Assembly: GCF_009391885.1 (NCBI RefSeq)
Contig: NZ_VZII01000016.1
Coordinates: 62,001 to 126,000, forward strand
DNA length: 64,000 nucleotides
Reading direction: 5' to 3'
From: Pseudomonas sp. MN1F
GTDB taxonomy: Bacteria > Pseudomonadota > Gammaproteobacteria > Pseudomonadales > Pseudomonadaceae
In this document: piece by piece, positions 55,497 through 64,000 of the stretch
Position numbering within the stretch: position 1 is the stretch's first letter
Layout of the letters: each line of letters starts with the position of its first letter
Notes under the pieces: generated by a model
The model's database searches: none
What the model saw: the letters and a program-made list of their open reading frames with translations, nothing else
What the model was told of the DNA's origin: nothing
Translations under genes and position numbers: made by a program

Positions 55497-56291
55497 ATGA
55501 TCGAACTCGACTTGTCACTGATACTGATACTCGCCCTGGTCGCCTTCACGGCCGGCTTTTTCGATGCCATCGCCGGCGGCGGCGGCCTGATCACACTGCC
55601 GGTGTTGTTTGTAGCCGGCATCGAACCACTGGCGGCGATTGCCACCAACAAGTTCCAGGCCGCTTCGGCAACGGTTTCAGCGACATACGCCTTTGCCCGA
55701 AAAGGCATGATCGACTGGAAACGTGGCAGCCCAATGGCACTGATGGCTTTCATCGGTGGCGCGCTCGGCGCCTTGTCAGTCAGCCTGGTACCCAAAACGC
55801 TGCTGCAGGCATGCGTTCCGATACTGCTCATTCTGGTAGCCGCGTATTTCGCGTTCAGCCCGAAACCCAATGAGCAGTCGCGCAAGGCGAAGCTATCAAC
55901 CAGCGTATTCTGCGTTGCCGTGGCGCCCGTCATTGGTTTCTATGACGGGATCTTTGGCCCAGGCGTCGGCTCGTTCTTCATGCTCGCTTGCGTCATCCTA
56001 CTGGGCCAGCATCTGCTACAGGCCGTCTGCAACAGCAAGCTGCTGAACGCCGCGTGCAACCTGGGCGCACTGTCAGTGTTTTCACTGAGCGGAGCAATCA
56101 TCTGGCCTCTGGCGCTGGCAATGGCAAGCGCGGCGTTTGTCGGCGCTCAACTGGGCGCTCGCTGCGCCGTGTACTTCGGCCCCCGGCTGATCAAACCGTT
56201 GCTGGTCTGCGTTTGCTGCATCATGGCAACCAAGTTGTTGCTCGACTCAGGCAACCCGATTGGCGAGTGGCTACACCGATTGACGCTCTGA
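55497..56291 (+). CDS. TSUP (TauE/SafE) family permease
   Basis: A 264-aa membrane protein with about eight segments and the two TSUP repeats; AGFFDAIAGGGGLITLPVL is the family signature and YDGIFGPGVGSFFMLACVIL begins the second repeat. TSUP proteins export or import organosulfonates, sulfite or small acids. The gene follows the oxygenase by 17 nt with AGGAAG as ribosome site, so the two probably act on one compound. It is convergent with the HTH regulator at 56300. Confidence 0.9.
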   Translation: MIELDLSLILILALVAFTAGFFDAIAGGGGLITLPVLFVAGIEPLAAIATNKFQAASATVSATYAFARKGMIDWKRGSPMALMAFIGGALGALSVSLVPKTLLQACVPILLILVAAYFAFSPKPNEQSRKAKLSTSVFCVAVAPVIGFYDGIFGPGVGSFFMLACVILLGQHLLQAVCNSKLLNAACNLGALSVFSLSGAIIWPLALAMASAAFVGAQLGARCAVYFGPRLIKPLLVCVCCIMATKLLLDSGNPIGEWLHRLTL

Positions 56292-56299
56292 ACGAGCGA

Positions 56300-57109
56300 T
56301 CACTCAATCTCGAACAGGCTGTTACGCAACGGCCCCACACTCAACCGCTCACGCACATCGTCATCGATCCGTGGATCATCCGGCTGGTACAGCCTGACCT
56401 GCCGATAGGCATTGATGCGGTTGATCTCCTCCCCGAGGTACTCCCACACCACGCGGGTACAGGCAGGGTTGCGCCGGTCGCCGCTGGATACGCCTGCCTT
56501 CAGACCGTTCAGGCGGGTGATGCGGCTTTTGAAGCTGGGGATGAGGATGGTCTGGCTCATCTCGTTGAAGGTCAGCGACTCGTAGTCGACCAGGAACATG
56601 CGGTCCTGCAACTGGAACGCCGCCCCGAGGTAGCGGCACCGCACCTCGGCATGTGGGTCGGTGGCACTGGAGCGTTCCTGGCGTTCCTGACGCTCGAACA
56701 GATAGCGGCCACGCTCCTCCCACAGATGCACCAACGACACCAGGATGGTGCCCGGGACCGACATGCAGTTGGAGTACTCCAGGTAGTAGCCGCAATAACG
56801 CGACAGGTTCCCGGCGTGATCGTGCAACGGGCGGAACAGTTCGCTGATCGGGTCGCCGGGCTGCTCGGCCGGGGTCGACACGCGGGCACCGATCAGGCGG
56901 CTGAACTGCTCGGGGGGCAAATTCAGTTCGTAATCTTCAACGCCGAAGAAATCGCCGATGCGCTTGAGGTTGTAAGCCGTCGGACGGCTCTGCCCGCTCA
57001 GATACTTGTTGAATTGCGCGCGGTTGATCGAGAGCTGGCGGCAAACTTCCGAAATAGAGCGGTAGTGGCTGCAGGCCAGTTTGAGGTTGGTAGCGAAATG
57101 ATCGCTCAT
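56300..57109 (-). CDS. HTH transcriptional regulator (XRE-like)
   Basis: A 269-aa regulator. Residues 1-60 form a Cro/XRE-type helix-turn-helix (SEVCRQLSINRAQFNKYLSG, then RPTAYNLKRIGDFFGVEDYE). The remaining 200 residues form an unnamed sensor part with YYLEYSNCMSVPGTILVSLV. The ATG at 57109 was chosen because it directly opens the HTH; 57142 is another in-frame ATG. It is divergent from the AGCS symporter and may control it, or the oxygenase-TSUP pair; no operator was recognised. Confidence 0.8.
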   Translation of the reverse strand: MSDHFATNLKLACSHYRSISEVCRQLSINRAQFNKYLSGQSRPTAYNLKRIGDFFGVEDYELNLPPEQFSRLIGARVSTPAEQPGDPISELFRPLHDHAGNLSRYCGYYLEYSNCMSVPGTILVSLVHLWEERGRYLFERQERQERSSATDPHAEVRCRYLGAAFQLQDRMFLVDYESLTFNEMSQTILIPSFKSRITRLNGLKAGVSSGDRRNPACTRVVWEYLGEEINRINAYRQVRLYQPDDPRIDDDVRERLSVGPLRNSLFEIE

Positions 57110-57260
57110 GACAGGGGACTCAGGTGACGCGATTGGCGCCATTCTAGCATCAAGTTGCACCAATTCAGAGCAAGCCGCGAAATTGTAACCACTCTTGTCA
57201 TGGCCAACCATGCGCCCCAACGAATAGCGGTTCGCCTGCCGTCCGCTGTCTTTCCACGCG

Positions 57261-57268
57261 AACAATAA
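57261..57268 (+). promoter_or_regulatory. Crc/Hfq-type motif before the symporter gene
   Basis: AACAATAA fits AANAANAA and lies about 20 nt before the start codon, next to the GAGG ribosome site. Catabolite repression is suggested. Confidence 0.4.
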
Positions 57269-57287
57269 GAATCGAGGTCATTTTCCA

Positions 57288-58730
57288 ATGCTCGAAGTAA
57301 TCAACGATTTCCTCTCGGGGAAACTTCTCATCGTGCTGATCGTGGGGCTGGGTAGCTACTTCACCATCCGTTCCCGGTTCGTTCAGTTCCGCCACTTCGG
57401 CCACATGTTCGCTGTATTCAAGGAATCGCTGCGTGGCCAGGCAGGCCAGCTGAGCTCCTTCCAGGCCCTGATGCTGAGCCTGGCAGGCCGCGTGGGCGCC
57501 GGTAACATCGCCGGTGTCGGCATTGCCGTGACCCTGGGTGGCCCAGGCGCGGTGTTCTGGATGTGGGTCACCGCATTGGTGGGCATGTCCAGCAGCTTCT
57601 TCGAATGTACGTTGGCCCAGGTGTACAAGCGCGCCGACGGCGACGGCCTGTACCGCGGCGGCCCGGCCTACTACATCCAGCATGGCCTGAAGCGCAAGAG
57701 CATGGCCATCGTCTTCTCGATCCTGCTGCTGGTCACCTACGGCTTCGCCTTCATCGGCTTGCAGTCGTACACCGTGACCCACTCGCTGCAAAACGCCTTC
57801 GCCTTCGACCCGCGCCACACCGGCATCGTCCTGGCCGTGCTGCTGGCCATCACCTTCATCGGTGGCATCAAGCGCATCGCCGCCGTGTCGGACCTGCTGG
57901 TACCGGTCAAGACCCTGGCCTACATCGGCGTGACCCTGTACGTGATCGGCACCCAGATCGAACACGTGCCGGCCATGCTGGAAACCATCTTCAAGAGCGC
58001 CTTCGGCCTCGACCCGGCATTCGGTGGCCTGCTCGGCAGTGCCATCGTCATGGGCGTGAAGCGTGGCGTGTTCGCCAACGAAGCGGGCCTGGGCAGTGCG
58101 CCAAACGTGGCTGCCGTAGCCGCCGTCAAGCACCCGGGCGCCCAAGGCGTGGTCCAGGCGTTCAGCGTGTTCCTCGACACCTTCGTGATCTGCACCTGCA
58201 CCGCGCTGCTGATCCTGCTGTCGGGCTTCTACACCCCGGGCTTCGAAGGTGACGGCATCGTCCTGACCCAGAACTCGCTGGCCGCCGTGGTCGGTGACTG
58301 GGGCCGCCTGTTCGTCAGCGTGGCGCTGTCGCTGTTCGTGTTCACCTGCATCCTCTACAACTACTACCTGGGCGAGAACAGCCTGCAGTTCCTCAGCCGC
58401 AACCGCATGGTGCTGCTGGCGTTCCGCGCCCTGGTACTGGCGCTGGTGGTATGGGGTTCGATGCAGGACCTGTCAACCGTGTTCGCCTTCGCTGACATCA
58501 CCATGACCTGCCTGGCCTTCGTCAACCTGGTGGCCCTGGCCCTGCTGTTCAAGGTCGGCCTGCGGGTGATGCGCGACTACGATGACCAGCGCAAGGCCGG
58601 CATCCAGCAGCCAGTGTTCGATTCGTCGAAATTCGCCGACCTGGACCTGGACCGCAACGCCTGGCCTGCCAATCCACAGGCGGAAACCGCCACTGACACG
58701 GCAGCCGGCCAAGTTCAGACGCAGCGCTGA
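57288..58730 (+). CDS. Alanine/glycine:cation symporter (AGCS family)
   Basis: A 480-aa, about 11-segment symporter with the AGCS core AGRVGAGNIAGVGIAVTLGG (the family has G-x-G-N-I-x-G-V) and GVKRGVFANEAGLGSAPNVA. It imports alanine or glycine with sodium or protons. The ATG at 57288 has GAGG about 10 nt upstream. The asparaginase gene follows in the same direction after about 70 bp, which suggests joint use of amino acids. A polar tail of about 40 residues ends the protein. Confidence 0.92.
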   Translation: MLEVINDFLSGKLLIVLIVGLGSYFTIRSRFVQFRHFGHMFAVFKESLRGQAGQLSSFQALMLSLAGRVGAGNIAGVGIAVTLGGPGAVFWMWVTALVGMSSSFFECTLAQVYKRADGDGLYRGGPAYYIQHGLKRKSMAIVFSILLLVTYGFAFIGLQSYTVTHSLQNAFAFDPRHTGIVLAVLLAITFIGGIKRIAAVSDLLVPVKTLAYIGVTLYVIGTQIEHVPAMLETIFKSAFGLDPAFGGLLGSAIVMGVKRGVFANEAGLGSAPNVAAVAAVKHPGAQGVVQAFSVFLDTFVICTCTALLILLSGFYTPGFEGDGIVLTQNSLAAVVGDWGRLFVSVALSLFVFTCILYNYYLGENSLQFLSRNRMVLLAFRALVLALVVWGSMQDLSTVFAFADITMTCLAFVNLVALALLFKVGLRVMRDYDDQRKAGIQQPVFDSSKFADLDLDRNAWPANPQAETATDTAAGQVQTQR

Positions 58731-58801
58731 TATCCTTCCTGCCTGGCCGCCCCGTCCGTGGGCGGCCGCTCTACCTCCGCTCACCGCTACGGATGCTTTC
58801 C

Positions 58802-59788
58802 ATGCGTGCAGTCAAGAATCTCCTCGTCCTCTACACCGGGGGCACCATCGGCATGCTCGAAACCGCCGAAGGCCTGGCGCCAGCCGGTGGTTTCGACGCG
58901 CGGATGCGCGAACACCTGGCCCAGCTGAGCGATGCGCCCCAAGTGCATTGGACACTGCAGGAAATGAGCCCGCTGCTCGATAGCGCCAACATGCAGCAGC
59001 ACAACTGGCTGGCAATGCGCGATTCCATCGTCGCGGCAGTGGACGCGGGCCATGACGGCGTGCTGGTGCTGCATGGCACCGATAGCCTCGCCTACAGTGC
59101 TGCGGCGCTGTCGTTCCTGCTGCTGGGCCTGCCGGTACCGGTGCTGCTGACCGGCTCGATGCTGCCGGCCGGGGCGCCAGGCAGCGATGCCTGGGACAAC
59201 CTGTGCGGGGCCTTGCGCCTGGTCGAACAGGGCCTGGAGGATGGCGTGCAGCTGTACTTCCATGGCCAGCTGCTGCATGGCTGCCGGGCCTCGAAGCTGC
59301 GCAGCGAGGCCTTCGACGCCTTCGCCGCGCTGCCGCGCCATCGTGAAGGCGAGCGTGCCGCCGATCTGCCTGCCGCCCTGAGCTATCGCCAGCAGCGCCA
59401 GCCGGTCAACCTGGCAGTGATGCCGGTGTTCCCGGGCTTGCAAGCCGGGCATCTGAAGGGGCTGCTCGACAGCGGCGTGCAAGGCTTGCTGCTGGAGTGC
59501 TATGGCAGTGGCACCGGGCCGTCGGATGACCTGGCGTTGCTGGAGGTGCTGCGTGCAGCGCGCCAGCGCGGTGTGCTGCTGACGGCCATCAGCCAGTGCC
59601 CGGAAGGTTCGGTAGTGTTCGATACCTATGCGGCGGGCAATCGCCTGCGTACGGCCGGGCTGGTCAGTGCAGGCGGCATGACCCGTGAGGCGGCGTTGGG
59701 CAAGATGTTTGCGCTGCTGGGTGCGGGGCTGGATGTGGATGCGGCGGAGCAATGGTTCGCGCTGGATCTTTGCGGGGAGCGCGCCTAA
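58802..59788 (+). CDS. ansA: L-asparaginase (type I/II family)
   Basis: A 328-aa asparaginase converting asparagine to aspartate and ammonia. The catalytic threonines are in LLVLYTGGTIGMLE near residue 14 and in DGVLVLHGTDSLAYSAAALS; both motifs are intact. No signal peptide, so cytoplasmic. The ATG at 58802 has GGA about 8 nt upstream; an ATG at 58793 would add MLS. It ends 11 nt before the 3' end of the convergent tRNA-Sec gene. Confidence 0.9.
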   Translation: MRAVKNLLVLYTGGTIGMLETAEGLAPAGGFDARMREHLAQLSDAPQVHWTLQEMSPLLDSANMQQHNWLAMRDSIVAAVDAGHDGVLVLHGTDSLAYSAAALSFLLLGLPVPVLLTGSMLPAGAPGSDAWDNLCGALRLVEQGLEDGVQLYFHGQLLHGCRASKLRSEAFDAFAALPRHREGERAADLPAALSYRQQRQPVNLAVMPVFPGLQAGHLKGLLDSGVQGLLLECYGSGTGPSDDLALLEVLRAARQRGVLLTAISQCPEGSVVFDTYAAGNRLRTAGLVSAGGMTREAALGKMFALLGAGLDVDAAEQWFALDLCGERA

Positions 59789-59799
59789 ACCCGGGAAAA

Positions 59800-59895
59800 T
59801 GGCGGAAGGCAGCGGGAGTCGAACCTGCCCGGGAACGGCTGCCGTCCCCAACCGGGTTTGAAGCCCGGCCGCGCCACCGGGCGCGATTGCCTTCC
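59800..59895 (-). tRNA. selC: tRNA-Sec (UCA)
   Basis: A 96-nt tRNA including encoded CCA. The acceptor is 8 bp (GGAAGGCA/TGCCTTCC), the anticodon loop reads CTTCAAA with anticodon TCA, and a long variable arm follows. The T-arm GGGCAGGTTCGACTCCC is nearly identical to E. coli selC. The 5' end lies 6 nt after the selB stop, so it is probably cut from the selAB transcript. Confidence 0.98.
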
Positions 59896-59901
59896 TTGAA
59901 C

Positions 59902-63374
<3,473 letters not shown>

Positions 63375-63403
63375 CAGGCGACTCGGTATTACAGTGTAGA
63401 CAC

Positions 63404-64000
63404 TCACCCACTACCCGGCGCGAGCATCAGGTTGGGTGCCAGGCGATGGAAGCCCTCCTCGTCCAGGCGAATATCCAGCGCCAGGCTGGCCAGGTCGTCG
63501 GCCAGTGGCTCTGCCGCCGCATCGTTTTCCAGATAATTCTGCTTCAGGTAGCTTTCGCATTCCGGGCAGCACTCGGCCCGTAGCGGCGCCTTGCCCGGCG
63601 CGTGCCGGTCGTCTTCGAGGCTGGTGTAACGCAAATCCTTGCTCGACTCGCAATACACGCATTTGACCCGCACCACATGCCACTCACAGGCACACAGGGA
63701 ACAGGCCAGGTAACGCAGGCCGTTGTGCTTGCCGCGGTTGCGCACTACCCCGGCCATGGCCGGCGAACCACAGGCCGGGCACTGCGCCAGACTACCGGCT
63801 GGCTTGAGTTCAGGGGCTGGCAGCGCCAGCAACCAGCTCGACCAGGCGGCCTGCAAAGCGGCGCCAATGAACGGTACCAGTGCCGCCGGCACCGCATCGT
63901 ATTGCCCGCCGAGCAAGGCGATGCCCCAGCCCTTGCGCTGGCTATCGTCACTGTCGCGCAGGGCTTGCAGCGCCTCACCCAGCGCGCCACTGGCCTCGCT
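63404..64000 (-). CDS. fdhE: Formate dehydrogenase accessory protein FdhE (partial)
   Basis: The C-terminal 198 residues of FdhE; the N-terminus lies beyond the right edge, and the frame is open to base 64000. Four Cys-x-x-Cys pairs are visible: CPACGSPA, CSLCACEW, CVYCESSK and CPECESYL, the rubredoxin-like iron-binding sites of the family. FdhE is needed for maturation of selenocysteine-containing formate dehydrogenase, which fits the adjacent selABC genes. Only the end of the gene is present, so the start cannot be judged. Confidence 0.95.
   Translation of the reverse strand, partial: SEASGALGEALQALRDSDDSQRKGWGIALLGGQYDAVPAALVPFIGAALQAAWSSWLLALPAPELKPAGSLAQCPACGSPAMAGVVRNRGKHNGLRYLACSLCACEWHVVRVKCVYCESSKDLRYTSLEDDRHAPGKAPLRAECCPECESYLKQNYLENDAAAEPLADDLASLALDIRLDEEGFHRLAPNLMLAPGSG

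Overview
The window is chromosomal DNA of a fluorescent pseudomonad, most likely the Pseudomonas putida group. This rests on the high-GC coding style, the gene order of several conserved blocks (proA-nadD-rsfS, mpl-ubiX, eutBC with a sigma-54 regulator, nrdR-ribDE-ribB-ribH-nusB-thiL-pgpA, selA-selB-selC) and the many REP-type palindromes between genes. No prophage, insertion sequence, transposase, integrase or CRISPR array was seen. Almost all of it is core metabolism, with three small accessory patches.

Layout. 1-8.7 kb: ribosome silencing factor, NAD and proline biosynthesis, an AT-rich orphan gene (2613-4178), a DNA glycosylase, a DedA-PAP2 membrane phosphatase, and a CidA/LrgB pair. 8.8-13.5 kb: a lipoprotein joining MORN repeats to a C13 (legumain-like) protease domain, an oxidoreductase, and the mpl-ubiX-lipoprotein operon on the minus strand. 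13.5-21.1 kb: ethanolamine catabolism, with a sigma-54 activator divergent from aldehyde dehydrogenase, ethanolamine permease and eutBC; a -24/-12 promoter, a palindromic activator site and Crc/Hfq-type motifs are visible. 21.2-24.8 kb: GNAT acetyltransferase, DedA, MtfA peptidase, pyrophosphatase and a CI-like regulator. 25.1-28.7 kb: accessory patch with a frameshifted Rhs/TccC-type toxin gene and two small Pseudomonas-specific genes behind a hairpin-rich leader.

29.1-33.3 kb: an FMN riboswitch with a terminator ahead of ribB, then xseB-ispA-dxs (isoprenoid precursors). 33.4-36.5 kb: a BtuB-like receptor facing a btuF operon that starts with ribA. 37.2-44 kb: a minus-strand operon nrdR-ribD-ribE-ribBX-ribH-nusB-thiL-pgpA. 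44-46.5 kb: lipoprotein, methyltransferase, thioredoxin-TPR protein. 46.6-49.7 kb: a Zur-box-led zinc operon (ZrgA-like protein, ABC ATPase, permease, DUF3299). 49.8-54.2 kb: OmpW, an HxlR regulator with a divergent MFS pump, and two sugar-nucleotide-type epimerases. 54.4-57.1 kb: a TauD/clavaminate-synthase-like oxygenase, a TSUP permease and an HTH regulator. 57.3-59.8 kb: an alanine/glycine symporter and asparaginase. 59.8-64 kb: the selenocysteine set (tRNA-Sec, selB, selA) next to a truncated fdhE, which implies a selenoprotein formate dehydrogenase just beyond the right edge.

Themes. Cofactors dominate: FMN (ribB, ribA, ribD/E/BX/H), prenylated FMN (ubiX), B12 uptake serving ethanolamine ammonia-lyase, TPP (thiL, and dxs as a user) and selenocysteine. 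The least explained objects are the MORN-C13 lipoprotein, the orphan Ig-like gene, the TccC C-terminal domain, the oxygenase-TSUP pair, the DUF6124/DUF3077 leader and a possible small RNA near 25.0 kb.
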